From Chitinophaga terrae (ex Kim and Jung 2007) (GTDB lineage: Bacteria > Bacteroidota > Bacteroidia > Chitinophagales > Chitinophagaceae), in assembly GCF_900107795.1 (NCBI RefSeq), contig NZ_FNRL01000001.1, positions 244,544-308,543 of the forward strand: a stretch of 64,000 nucleotides of DNA, in the 5' to 3' direction. The translations under genes were made by a program, and so were the position numbers. Position 1 is the stretch's first letter, and each line of letters begins with the position of its first letter. The notes beneath the pieces are model-generated. The model saw nothing but the letters and a program-made list of their open reading frames with translations, had not been told where the DNA came from and did no database searches. Below, piece by piece: positions 1 to 8,889 of this stretch.

Positions 1-233
1 AGGATCCGGATGTTGCATATATCTCTAAGACAGAGAGCCATTTGAATGTCGCGGAACTGATATATGAATTTATTCATTTGAGTATTCCAATGCAGCGCAT
101 TCACCCGGATAAGGCTCCTGGTCAAAGCGGTTGTAATCCGAAGGTATTAGAAATGCTGGCTCAGATGAATCAGCAGGCAAAAGAAAACGATAACCCAATC
201 TGGAAAGGGTTGGATAAATTTAAGGACAATTAA
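1..233 (+). CDS. DUF177 (YceD-family) protein, C-terminal part
   Basis: This is the 3' end of a gene that begins before the window; the frame is open from base 3 (DPDVAYISKTESH...) to the TAA at 231-233, so the TTG at 42 is internal and not a start. The C-terminal segment with the HLNVAELIYEFI stretch, an RIHP motif and a single Cys (SGCNP) is typical of Bacteroidetes DUF177/YceD proteins. In bacteria this family is encoded directly upstream of rpmF and has been linked to 23S rRNA/large-subunit maturation. Here rpmF follows after 12 nt, the conserved arrangement, so co-transcription with rpmF and plsX is likely. The assignment rests on the C-terminal motifs and the neighbourhood. Confidence 0.85.
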   Translation, partial: DPDVAYISKTESHLNVAELIYEFIHLSIPMQRIHPDKAPGQSGCNPKVLEMLAQMNQQAKENDNPIWKGLDKFKDN

Positions 234-245
234 AAATTAAATAAA

Positions 246-440
246 ATGCCAAATCCTAAACGCAGACATTCTCAGCAAAGATCAGCAAAGAGAAGAACGC
301 ATTATAAGGCGGTAGCGGATACATTAAGCACAGATAGCGCAACCGGTGAAGTGCATCTGAGACACCGTGCTCATTGGGTAGAAAATAAACTGTACTACAG
401 AGGTAAAGTAGTGTTGGAAAAACAGAGCGCTGCTAAATAA
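246..440 (+). CDS. rpmF: 50S ribosomal protein L32
   Basis: A 64-residue basic protein starting MPNPKRRHSQQR, the hallmark N-terminus of L32, followed by the short HWVENKLYYRGKVV region. It is a small structural protein of the large ribosomal subunit. This version lacks the paired CxxC zinc-ribbon cysteines found in some L32 proteins, as is usual in Bacteroidetes. It sits between the DUF177 gene and plsX, the classic yceD-rpmF-plsX order that couples ribosome and phospholipid synthesis genes. Confidence 0.97.
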   Translation: MPNPKRRHSQQRSAKRRTHYKAVADTLSTDSATGEVHLRHRAHWVENKLYYRGKVVLEKQSAAK

Positions 441-488
441 TAAATTTTACTAATTTTACCCGAGCTAACAAGAACAAACTTGAGTTAC

Positions 489-1436
489 ATGAGAATCGGG
501 CTTGATATGATGGGCGGCGATTTCGCTCCCACAGAAGCAGTAAAAGGAGTAAAATTATTTTTAGACACTGTTGCATCTGATGTGCATTTGGTACTAATCG
601 GAGATGAAGCACAGCTTACTCCCTTATTATCAGTTGCACAATTGGACCAATCAAGATATTCAGTTGTTCATTCATCCCAGGTAATCGGGATGAATGAACA
701 CCCTACCAAGGCACTGAAGGAAAAGCCACAATCTTCCATCTCCATTGGCTTTCATTTACTTAAGAACGAACAAATTGATGCTTTCATCAGCGCCGGTAAT
801 ACCGGAGCCATGATGGTAGGCACTTTTTATTCTATTAAGGCAATAGAAGGAGTGCAACGTCCTACAATCTCTACTCTCGTACCCCGTGAAAACGGCGGAT
901 ACGGCCTTTTACTCGATGTAGGTATCAATGCCGACTGCAAACCAGAAAATCTGTCACAATTTGCTATTTTAGGTTCCCTATATTCTAAACACATTCTGAA
1001 TATCGACAATCCCAGGGTTGGTTTGTTAAATATCGGTGAAGAAGAAGGTAAAGGCAACCTGCTGGCAATGGCTACTTACCCTTTACTCAAAGAAAACAAA
1101 CAAGTCAATTTTATCGGCAACATCGAAGGTAGAGACATCTTTACCGACAAAGCCGATGTAATTGTTTGTGAAGGTTTTACAGGTAACGTGGTACTCAAAA
1201 TGGCCGAATCGTTCCATGAAGTAGCGGTAAGACGCAATATTCAGGACGAATACCTGGATAAATTCAATTTCGAAGCATACGGCGGTACTCCCGTCTTAGG
1301 CGTTTCCAAACCAGTGATCATTGGTCACGGTATCTCACAGGGACTCGCCTTCAAAAACATGATCCAACTAGCGAAGCAGATCAACGAAAGCAAACTACTG
1401 GAAAAAATTAAAGAAAGCTTCACACAGAGCGTGTAG
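489..1436 (+). CDS. plsX: Phosphate acyltransferase PlsX
   Basis: PlsX converts acyl-ACP and phosphate into acyl-phosphate, the acyl donor for PlsY in phospholipid synthesis; it is a peripheral membrane enzyme. The protein is 315 aa from the ATG at 489, giving the family-typical N-terminus MRIGLDMMGGDFAP; an in-frame TTG at 480 would add only three residues and is less likely. Conserved segments include GNTGAMM, LLDVGINADC, NIGEEEGKGN and CEGFTGNVVLK. Length is normal. It ends at the base where a 41-bp inverted-repeat arm begins (1436). fabH, which often follows plsX in other bacteria, is absent here. Confidence 0.96.
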   Translation: MRIGLDMMGGDFAPTEAVKGVKLFLDTVASDVHLVLIGDEAQLTPLLSVAQLDQSRYSVVHSSQVIGMNEHPTKALKEKPQSSISIGFHLLKNEQIDAFISAGNTGAMMVGTFYSIKAIEGVQRPTISTLVPRENGGYGLLLDVGINADCKPENLSQFAILGSLYSKHILNIDNPRVGLLNIGEEEGKGNLLAMATYPLLKENKQVNFIGNIEGRDIFTDKADVIVCEGFTGNVVLKMAESFHEVAVRRNIQDEYLDKFNFEAYGGTPVLGVSKPVIIGHGISQGLAFKNMIQLAKQINESKLLEKIKESFTQSV

Positions 1437-1618
1437 TTGTTTCCCGCAAAGAAGCAAAGGAGCAAAGAAGCATAAGATATTGTTTTAAGGAAAAAAGAAA
1501 GCAAAGGAGTTAAAGATTGTGTTATATAACGTAATCTTTAACTCCTTTGCTTTTTAAATTTCGCTTCAGTCAAATTTCTTATGCTTCTTTGCTCCTTTGC
1601 TTCTTTGCGGGAAACAAC
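1436..1618. repeat. Nested inverted-repeat element, copy 1
   Basis: The whole gap between the convergent plsX and kinase genes is a nested palindrome. The outer arms are 41 bp and perfectly complementary (1436-1476 and 1578-1618). An inner pair of 21-bp arms (1498-1518 and 1533-1553) surrounds the 10-bp palindrome GTTATATAAC at 1521-1530. The arms are built from repeats of GCAAAGAA/GCAAAGGA and carry GCAAAGAAGCATAAG at 1462-1476. The left arm starts at the last base of the plsX stop codon and the right arm ends one base before the kinase stop codon. It could act as a bidirectional terminator. It is homologous, in inverted orientation, to the element at 8696-8885. Confidence 0.9.
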
Positions 1619-4600
1619 CTAGATGAGCGGAAGTTTTACGTAGAAAGTAGTGCCCTCATTCAGCTTCGTTTCGAACCAGATTTCACCCCTCGCCTGCTCC
1701 GCTATATTCTTGCACATCGCCAAACCAAGACCCGTACCCGACGATTTGGTCGTAAAGTTAGGCACAAAGATCCTCGACTGGATCTCCGTTGAAATACCTT
1801 CACCATTATCCGATACGCTTACAATTACATGCCTGTCGGCAGTTTCCTGGAAACGAACAACAATATGACCATGTTCGCCTTCGGGGATGGCCTGGATAGC
1901 GTTTTGCAGGAGGTTGGTAAACAGGCGGTTCATCTGTGTCTTGTCTGCAAACACATAGAAATCGCGGGATGGCGCAATATACTCTACTTCGCAACTCTCC
2001 TGCCCCTGGTAGAGGGAAGTGAGAGAGTATAAGACCTCGTTCAGCATCACCTGCTCATTATTAGGCTCGCCTATACGGGCAAAGGCCGAAAAGTCGGAGG
2101 CAATGTTGGATAAATGTTCTATTTGCTCCACTAAGGTATTGGCTACGTTGCGCGACAACTCTTTCACATTAGGAGAATCGTTCGCAATGGCCCGTTGCAG
2201 GTACTGGATGCTTAATTTCATTGGTGTCAGCGGGTTCTTGATCTCGTGCGCTACCTGCCTGGCCATTTCCCGCCATGCTCCTTCCCTTTCGCTTTTCGCC
2301 AATCGCACAGCGCTTACTTCCAGCTTCCGTACCATCTTATTATATTCCTTTACCAGGGCGCCTATCTCATCGTCTTTATCCCATTCAATTTCATCGTTGC
2401 GCTGCCCCAGGTTCACATGCCGCAGTTTTTCAGCAACCAGCGAGAAAGAACGGGTGATGGAATTGGTGATCAGCAACGCCAGCATACCTGCTATAAGGAA
2501 GATGAAAGCATTGAAGTTGATCAACGCTACCAGGAAGTTGGAGATCTGTTGGTTCAACTCTGTTTGCGTGGCGAAATACGGCACATTCAGGTAAGCGATC
2601 ACTTCGTGGGTATCGTGGTTCCTGAGCGGCGTATAGCCCGACAGGTACGGCATCTGGCCGATGTATTCCGTATGGATGTATTGTACTTCCTCCAGTCTTG
2701 ACAAATGGTAAAACGACTGGGGGTCCATCTTATCGGAGATCAATCCCTTGTCCGTCATCATCGGTTGCGTGGTAAGCTGCAGGTTGCCATCGCGGTCGTA
2801 GATGTTTACATCCAGGGCCCGCTCTTCTGCAATATCAGCCAGCGACGCAGATAATCTTTTCATCAGTTCCGAATCATAGATATCTCCTACCTGGTCGAGA
2901 TCCCGCTGGTTAGCGAAGATCTTTTCCACATCCTGCGATACTTCCCTCATGGTTCTGCTGAGCCGTTCCCGGTTCTGGGTTTCAGACCTGTATGTAAAGA
3001 ACTTCACCGTGGTAAGACCCAGGATAACAAATGAAAAGACTACAACAAAAATGATGGTGCCATGAACTTTACGACGGATACTAACATCAATGAGGGAACG
3101 AAGATTACTGATGCGCATCCGCGCCTTGATCAGCAGATCAAAGAACTTGTAAATAGCCACGATAAGCAGGAACAGGCAGAACATGTAGGCGAAGAGCGTA
3201 ATAAACTCTATGAACATCCTGTTCTCTTTTACCACGATTACCACTTTATCCTGGCTCGCCTTATAGATCATTTCTGAATACCCGTTATTCGTTCGTACAG
3301 CGATATCTGAAACCGGCAGATCATGGGCATATAAACGGATAGGGAAAGGATAACCACTGTTATTGCTTACGAGGATATTTTTATCGTAGACGGCATATGC
3401 ATAGCTGCCCACTTTTTCGCGGGTCGGGTCGGAAAGGTCGCCTTCCACCAACAGCTCTGGATACAGGCGCCCGCTATTCATCACCTTAGGCGTAAGGGTA
3501 TAAACCAGCCAGCCGCTAACCTCGTTGTTGGTATTATGAAATTCCTTTTTAACGATGTAGCTGTAATCGTTGAAACTTCTTTCGTAATAATACAGGTCGT
3601 TACCCGAACTCAGTGTGGGCGCCGCCTGCGACTCGAAGAACATCAACCTGTTAAAGGTCATCAGGCTTACTGTATCTGCATTCGGGAACAGGGAGGCGCC
3701 GTTCTCATCATAAGCGTATATGCTTACCCGGAACCGGCTCAGGTAGCCCTGGAAATATTTTTGTAACAGGAGATTATCGAATGCCGATTTCCTCTTCTCA
3801 CGGCGCTGGCTATCCTGGAAGAAATACTGAATTGTCTCATCGTGCTCTATCTTCTTCCCAACATCTATCAACAACATTTCAAGATAAGGGTCTTTCTTCC
3901 TCGACAGGTCTTCTGCCAGCTTCTGACGGGTAGTAAGTTCTTTGTGATTATTGTAATGAACGAGAACTGCTGAAGTAGTGATCGTTAGCAGGAATAACCA
4001 GAAAAGGAAAGGCACGGTAGCGGTACTGCTCTCGAACCTGTCGGCCAGGAAATCCAGCAATACTATATACAGCATCAACCAGATCATCATTGACACGAAG
4101 AAATAGATCTCCGGGTTATGCAGGCGGAATAAAAGCCAGATGACGCCAACTGCGCCCAGCCAGATATATTTGGTCCTGTACTGGAAGTTCGTTAACTCAT
4201 TCAGCAGGTAGTTGATGATCTGGGAGAAGAAAAGAAAGCTGAAAGAAATAAATCCCAGGACCACAAACCCTATCACGCTATACTCGGTAAGACTGAAAGG
4301 ATTGGTAACGTCGAACGAGATCTTGGAGTCGATCACGAGGCTCTGGATCAGTTCAGCCAGGAACTGTTCAACGATGTAAAGGATCAGGCTCGCCACTATG
4401 ATGATCAGGCTCTGTATCCACCGGTTACGGATCACCGGCGGATTAATGGTTTTCACATGTTCCCTGAAGAAGAGGATCATCCAGAATGTCAGCAGCACGT
4501 TGATGAGCAGGTCGCCCAGCGAATAGAAGACTTCATCTTTCGCGTAGATGCGCGGATCAAATACGTTCAGGGCGCGAAGGTTGAACGGGAAAGGATAATA

Positions 4601-5425
4601 ATAACTGGTGATCCTTAAACCCAGGACAATTATAAATAAGAACAGGAAACCGTATAGGGGGTTGGTTGTTTTAGCAAGAAGAGTGGCAAAAAGATTTATG
4701 AAGATGAGTACACAGATACTTCCCAGGGTCATCAGCAGGGCGCTGAGGGTATTGGGCGGGTGTACATGCATCCCGGTGTTGTAATCGAGGTAGAACAGCG
4801 TTTCTCCCTTAGAGTTATTGACAGGCAGGACGATATGTTCTGAAAGAAGCAATGACGGCATTTCTCTCAGGATACTATATTCATCTCCTAATTCTTCTTT
4901 ATCATAAAAATGATTAACGAGGTAATTATTTTTGATAGAATACTCGAGCCGTACGGGGATGACAGCTACCAGGTACCTGTGATGTTTCTTTGGCGCCGCT
5001 ACCTGTTGCGTGATCACTTCATAATAGCCGTTCTTCAGCTTCATGAAACGGGAGCCGTTTGTAAAAGAGGTTTCCAGCTCTTCAGGCTGTACCTGGCTGG
5101 TACTCCAGAAGGTTAGCCAGATGCCGGTATTGCTGGAATCGTAGGCAAACAGGTAATATTCCAGGGAGGAGATGCGATCCAGCAGTTTCTGGTCGTAGCT
5201 CCGGTTAAGCAAAGCGCTGGTAATAGTGGTATCGCCGGCGATCCTGGAAAAACTTTTCTCCCGCTGATGGATACTCTTTTCCATGCTTCTTTTCACGCCC
5301 TGGGGCGATGAATAGTAAGACCAGTAGTTGCTGAACAGGAAGGCAAAAGTGAACAGCCATGCGGCAATGATCAACAGGTATCCGTGTCGCAGTAAGAATA
5401 ACCGTATTTCCTTAGTATCGATCAA
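1619..5425 (-). CDS. Very large multi-spanning sensor histidine kinase (NtrY-like)
   Basis: A 1268-aa membrane sensor kinase. It has an N-terminal membrane segment (about 15-35), an extracytoplasmic stretch, a block of many membrane segments (about 230-510), a second extracytoplasmic region, further membrane segments before residue 960, a HAMP-like linker, then a kinase core: H-box with His1060 (AHEIKNPLTPMKL), N-box NLLQNA (near 1171), DNGEGIS (near 1206) and GTGLGLAMCKNI (near 1230). The order HAMP/HisKA/HATPase and the H-box resemble NtrY-type kinases. The only start giving the first membrane segment is a TTG at 5425, three bases after the mazG stop, so translational coupling is likely. 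No response regulator is adjacent, so the partner and signal are unknown. The stop codon abuts the inverted-repeat element. Confidence 0.9.
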   Translation of the reverse strand: MIDTKEIRLFLLRHGYLLIIAAWLFTFAFLFSNYWSYYSSPQGVKRSMEKSIHQREKSFSRIAGDTTITSALLNRSYDQKLLDRISSLEYYLFAYDSSNTGIWLTFWSTSQVQPEELETSFTNGSRFMKLKNGYYEVITQQVAAPKKHHRYLVAVIPVRLEYSIKNNYLVNHFYDKEELGDEYSILREMPSLLLSEHIVLPVNNSKGETLFYLDYNTGMHVHPPNTLSALLMTLGSICVLIFINLFATLLAKTTNPLYGFLFLFIIVLGLRITSYYYPFPFNLRALNVFDPRIYAKDEVFYSLGDLLINVLLTFWMILFFREHVKTINPPVIRNRWIQSLIIIVASLILYIVEQFLAELIQSLVIDSKISFDVTNPFSLTEYSVIGFVVLGFISFSFLFFSQIINYLLNELTNFQYRTKYIWLGAVGVIWLLFRLHNPEIYFFVSMMIWLMLYIVLLDFLADRFESSTATVPFLFWLFLLTITTSAVLVHYNNHKELTTRQKLAEDLSRKKDPYLEMLLIDVGKKIEHDETIQYFFQDSQRREKRKSAFDNLLLQKYFQGYLSRFRVSIYAYDENGASLFPNADTVSLMTFNRLMFFESQAAPTLSSGNDLYYYERSFNDYSYIVKKEFHNTNNEVSGWLVYTLTPKVMNSGRLYPELLVEGDLSDPTREKVGSYAYAVYDKNILVSNNSGYPFPIRLYAHDLPVSDIAVRTNNGYSEMIYKASQDKVVIVVKENRMFIEFITLFAYMFCLFLLIVAIYKFFDLLIKARMRISNLRSLIDVSIRRKVHGTIIFVVVFSFVILGLTTVKFFTYRSETQNRERLSRTMREVSQDVEKIFANQRDLDQVGDIYDSELMKRLSASLADIAEERALDVNIYDRDGNLQLTTQPMMTDKGLISDKMDPQSFYHLSRLEEVQYIHTEYIGQMPYLSGYTPLRNHDTHEVIAYLNVPYFATQTELNQQISNFLVALINFNAFIFLIAGMLALLITNSITRSFSLVAEKLRHVNLGQRNDEIEWDKDDEIGALVKEYNKMVRKLEVSAVRLAKSEREGAWREMARQVAHEIKNPLTPMKLSIQYLQRAIANDSPNVKELSRNVANTLVEQIEHLSNIASDFSAFARIGEPNNEQVMLNEVLYSLTSLYQGQESCEVEYIAPSRDFYVFADKTQMNRLFTNLLQNAIQAIPEGEHGHIVVRFQETADRHVIVSVSDNGEGISTEIQSRIFVPNFTTKSSGTGLGLAMCKNIAEQARGEIWFETKLNEGTTFYVKLPLI

Positions 5426-5428
5426 TTT

Positions 5429-6196
5429 CTATTTTTCAGTTGCTTTTACTTGATTCCAGAGCGCGTCCATTTCCACCAGGGAAAGGTCATTGAGCGTCTG
5501 TCCTTTATCGAGGGCCAGTTGTTCCATTGCCTGGAAACGGCGTTGAAATTTCTTATTGGTTCTTTCCAGGGCGTTTTCAGCATCTATTTCCAGGAAGCGG
5601 GAGTAGTTGACAAGCGAGAACATGACATCGCCAAATTCATCTTCTATTGCATCTTTATTTCCTGTATTGGCTACTTCTTCCAGCTCCCCTATTTCTTCTT
5701 TTACTTTATCCCATACCTGTTGGGTATTATCCCACTCGAACCCGGTTTGTTTGGCCTTCTCCTGGAGGCGCATGGCTTTCACCAGGGCGGGCAACGATTG
5801 CGGAACACCACTGAGAACAGATTTCTTTCCTTCTTTCAACTTCAGTTTCTCCCAGTTTTGTTTTACCTGTTCCTCAGTTTCGGCTTTTACATCACCGTAG
5901 ATATGCGGGTGGCGGCGGATCAGTTTTTCGCATACGCCGTTGATCACATCATTTATATCAAATTGTTGTTGTTCGGAAGCGATTTTAGCGTAGAAAACCA
6001 TGTGGAGCATGATATCTCCCAGCTCTTCTTTAATGGATTTCCAGTCCTCGTCTGTAATAGCGTCGGCCAGTTCATAGGTTTCTTCAATGGTAAGCTGGCG
6101 GAGGGTTTGGATGGTTTGTTTCTTGTCCCAGGGGCATTTTTCCCTCAGGTCGTCCATTATCTTGAGCAAACGGTCAAAAGTAGCAGTCTTTTCCAT
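5429..6196 (-). CDS. mazG: Nucleoside triphosphate pyrophosphohydrolase MazG
   Basis: MazG hydrolyses non-canonical or excess NTPs to NMP and pyrophosphate. The protein is 255 aa when started at the ATG at 6196 (MEKTATFDRLLKIMDDLR), where family similarity begins; an in-frame extension to 6244 adds 16 unrelated residues. Two tandem MazG domains are visible, the first with CPWDKKQT and the metal-binding EELGDIMLHMVF, the second with EEIGELEE and EDEFGDVMFSLVN. Length is standard for the two-domain enzyme. It is divergent from tex and directly upstream of the sensor kinase, whose start lies three bases beyond its stop. Confidence 0.95.
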   Translation of the reverse strand: MEKTATFDRLLKIMDDLREKCPWDKKQTIQTLRQLTIEETYELADAITDEDWKSIKEELGDIMLHMVFYAKIASEQQQFDINDVINGVCEKLIRRHPHIYGDVKAETEEQVKQNWEKLKLKEGKKSVLSGVPQSLPALVKAMRLQEKAKQTGFEWDNTQQVWDKVKEEIGELEEVANTGNKDAIEDEFGDVMFSLVNYSRFLEIDAENALERTNKKFQRRFQAMEQLALDKGQTLNDLSLVEMDALWNQVKATEK

Positions 6197-6294
6197 ATTT
6201 GTAAAAATAGGGATGATTTTCCGAATTTCGACCGGAAGTAGCACATATCATGCCATAGCGGCGGACGGGGATAATTAAATATTTGTTCTTTTTG

Positions 6295-6324
6295 TTGCTT
6301 AACAGCCCATTTTAATTACATTTG
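6295..6324 (+). promoter_or_regulatory. Candidate promoter for tex
   Basis: A Bacteroidetes-type promoter: TTG at 6295-6297, a 19-nt spacer, and TACATTTG at 6317-6324, an exact match to the -7 consensus TAnnTTTG. It predicts a 5' leader of roughly 100 nt before tex. This is inferred from pattern match and position only. Confidence 0.45.
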
Positions 6325-6433
6325 CCAGCTATTAAATTTGTAGCGATTTTAAGATTGGGAGATAAGGAACCCGGCGCTTTAACCGCCCTGGTTCAATGAT
6401 CCGAAAATCCAGGAATCCCAAAATAATTGAATT

Positions 6434-8692
6434 ATGAATCCGAAACACATTGCACTTATTTCATCGGAGCTGGGTATTTCCGGTAAACAGGCAGAAAACA
6501 CCATGGCCCTTTTATCGGAAGGTTCTACCGTACCATTTATTAGCCGTTACCGTAAAGAAGTTACAGGTAGCCTGGACGAGGTACAAATAGGCCGTATCGA
6601 AGATCTGCAAAAACGTTACAAGGAAGTCGATGAGCGTCGTGAGTTTATTATTAAAACGATCACCGAACAGGAAAAGATGACTCCCGAGTTGCAGGCTAAA
6701 CTGGAAGAAACCTGGTCGTTAGCTGAACTGGAAGACATCTATCTCCCTTACAAACCTAAACGTAAAACACGTGCTACCGTGGCTATCGAAAAAGGTTTGG
6801 AACCGCTGGCACACCTGCTGTTCGAACAACAGGATGGCGATGTGGCTGCGGCAGCCGAATTCCTGAACGAGCAGGTAGGCAGTGCAGAAGAAGCGTTAAA
6901 AGGAGCAAGGGATATCATCGCAGAATGGATCAATGAAAATGCAGAAGGAAGGGATAAGCTGCGTAAGTTATTTACTAATACCGCTAAACTGACATCCAGG
7001 GTAGTAGAAGGAAAAGAAGCGGAAGGCGATAAATACAAGGATTACTTCGAGTTCTCCGAAGATCTCCGTGAAATGCCTTCTCACCGGGTGCTGGCTATCC
7101 TCCGTGCAGAGCATGAGGGTATCCTCTTCAGTTCCATTGCGCCTGAAGAAGAAGAGGCAATGGCTATTCTTCAAAAACAATTCGTAACAGGCAAAGGCCC
7201 GGCTGCCGAACAGGTTAGCAAAGCGGCTGCCGATGCATATAAAAGATTATTACGTCCTTCCCTGGAAAATGAATTCAGGGCGGCAGCCAAAGAAAAAGCG
7301 GATGCGGAAGCGATCGAGGTATTTGCCGAGAACCTTCGCCAGTTGTTGCTGGCAGCGCCGTTGGGACCAAAAGGCGTTATTGCCATTGACCCGGGCTACA
7401 GAACAGGATGTAAAGTAGTAGCGCTGGACAACCAGGGTAATATGCTGGCTCACGATGTTATTTTCCCATTGGAGAAAAACTATAAACGTGACGATGCCGA
7501 AGCATTGCTGAAGAAATGGGCAGAAAAATATCATACAGAAGCCATTGCCGTAGGTAATGGAACTGCCGGACGTGAGACAGAAGAATTTGTAAAGAAGATT
7601 GATTTTGGAAGAAAGATCAATGTATTCATGGTAAATGAAAGCGGTGCATCTGTATATTCTGCTTCCGAAGTAGCAAGGGAAGAATTCCCAGATCATGATG
7701 TGACTGTACGCGGCGCCGTTTCCATTGGCCGCAGGCTGATAGATCCGCTGGCCGAACTGGTGAAGATCGATCCTAAATCCATCGGGGTAGGTCAGTACCA
7801 GCACGATGTTAACCAGTCGTCGCTCAAACAAAGCCTCGACAGGGTTGTGGTAAGCTGCGTGAACAATGTAGGCGTAAACCTTAACACAGCATCCAAACAC
7901 CTGCTGGCTTATGTATCCGGCCTTGGTCCTTCACTGGCAGAAAACATCGTTAAATACCGTAAAGAGAACGGCGCGTTCAAAGACCGTTTACAACTGAAAA
8001 AAGTACATCGCCTGGGCGACAAAGCATTTGAGCAATGCGCAGGTTTCCTCCGGATCGAGAACGGCGACAACCCGCTTGATAATTCAGCGGTTCACCCAGA
8101 GCGTTACGAGCTGGTAGAAGCGATGGCAAAGAAACAGAACTGTACCGTTTCTGACCTGATGAGTAAAGAAGATCTTCGCAAGAAGATCGTTCCAAAAGAA
8201 TATGTAAGCGAAGAAGTGGGTTTACTGACCCTGGAAGATATCCTGAAAGAGCTGGCTAAACCGAGCCGCGACCCGCGCGACGAGATCTCTATCTTCGAAT
8301 ATGCAGATGGCATTCATTCGATCGAGGACCTGAAACCAGGAATGGTGTTGCCGGGCGTTGTTACCAATATCACTGCCTTCGGCGCCTTCGTGGATGTAGG
8401 GGTTAAACAGGATGGCCTGGTGCATATCTCCCACCTGTCTAATAAGTTCATCAGCAACCCGAATGAAGCGGTTAAACTGAACCAGAAAGTACAGGTAACT
8501 GTGTTGGAAGTAGACGTGCCACGCAAACGTATTTCATTGTCTATGAAAACAAATGAAAAACCGGCTACAGGCGGCAACCAACCCAATCAACGCAGGGACC
8601 ATCAACCACGCAAAGACAAAGCTCCTGCCAAGGAAGCCCCGCTGAACGACTTCCAGGCCAAGCTGGCGGCCCTCAAAAGCAAGTTCAACTAG
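6434..8692 (+). CDS. tex: Tex, S1-domain RNA-binding transcription accessory protein
   Basis: A 752-aa cytoplasmic Tex/YhgF-family protein, normal for the family. It has the N-terminal helical region (GSTVPFISRYRKEVTGSLDE), a YqgF/RNase H-like domain at about 315-430 (GVIAIDPGYRTGCKVVALD), helix-hairpin-helix elements at about 480-545 (VSGLGPSLAENIVKYR) and a C-terminal S1 RNA-binding domain at about 645-720 (ITAFGAFVDVGVKQDGLVHIS), then a short charged tail. Tex proteins bind nucleic acid and affect transcription; the exact role is unsettled. The gene is divergent from mazG, and the stop codon is followed after three bases by the second nested inverted repeat. Confidence 0.97.
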   Translation: MNPKHIALISSELGISGKQAENTMALLSEGSTVPFISRYRKEVTGSLDEVQIGRIEDLQKRYKEVDERREFIIKTITEQEKMTPELQAKLEETWSLAELEDIYLPYKPKRKTRATVAIEKGLEPLAHLLFEQQDGDVAAAAEFLNEQVGSAEEALKGARDIIAEWINENAEGRDKLRKLFTNTAKLTSRVVEGKEAEGDKYKDYFEFSEDLREMPSHRVLAILRAEHEGILFSSIAPEEEEAMAILQKQFVTGKGPAAEQVSKAAADAYKRLLRPSLENEFRAAAKEKADAEAIEVFAENLRQLLLAAPLGPKGVIAIDPGYRTGCKVVALDNQGNMLAHDVIFPLEKNYKRDDAEALLKKWAEKYHTEAIAVGNGTAGRETEEFVKKIDFGRKINVFMVNESGASVYSASEVAREEFPDHDVTVRGAVSIGRRLIDPLAELVKIDPKSIGVGQYQHDVNQSSLKQSLDRVVVSCVNNVGVNLNTASKHLLAYVSGLGPSLAENIVKYRKENGAFKDRLQLKKVHRLGDKAFEQCAGFLRIENGDNPLDNSAVHPERYELVEAMAKKQNCTVSDLMSKEDLRKKIVPKEYVSEEVGLLTLEDILKELAKPSRDPRDEISIFEYADGIHSIEDLKPGMVLPGVVTNITAFGAFVDVGVKQDGLVHISHLSNKFISNPNEAVKLNQKVQVTVLEVDVPRKRISLSMKTNEKPATGGNQPNQRRDHQPRKDKAPAKEAPLNDFQAKLAALKSKFN

Positions 8693-8695
8693 TTT

Positions 8696-8885
8696 CACGC
8701 AGAGGAGTTTCACGCAGAGAGGCATAAGAAGCAAAGAAGCATAAGGATTTTTGACCAGAGCGAATATTAAGAAAGCAAAGAAGGAGATTGTTATGATCCT
8801 ACTTCTTTGCTTTCTTATTTTCCTTAAAAATATATCTTATGCTTCTTTGCTTCTTATGCCTCTCTGCGTGAAACTCCTCTGCGTG
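8696..8885. repeat. Nested inverted-repeat element, copy 2
   Basis: A 50-bp perfect inverted repeat (8696-8745 and 8836-8885) encloses a 16-bp inner inverted repeat (8768-8783 and 8802-8817). It fills the gap between tex and the convergent lipoprotein gene, starting 3 bp after one stop codon and ending 4 bp before the other. GCAAAGAAGCATAAG at 8731-8745 is identical to 1462-1476. The interior is homologous to copy 1 read on the other strand: the reverse complement of the right half here (GCATAAGATAT, then TTTTAAGGAAAA, then AAGAAAGCAAAG) matches the left half there, and the left half here matches the reverse complement of its right half. The outer arm sequences differ between copies, yet each stays self-complementary. 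Confidence 0.9.
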
Positions 8886-8889
8886 CAAT

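Noticed and set aside
5450..6241. 263-aa open frame on the plus strand opposite mazG
   Set aside because: It is fully antisense to the conserved mazG gene and has no domain; a codon-bias shadow.
7250..7900. 216-aa open frame on the minus strand inside tex
   Set aside because: Antisense to the conserved tex core; no signal of its own.
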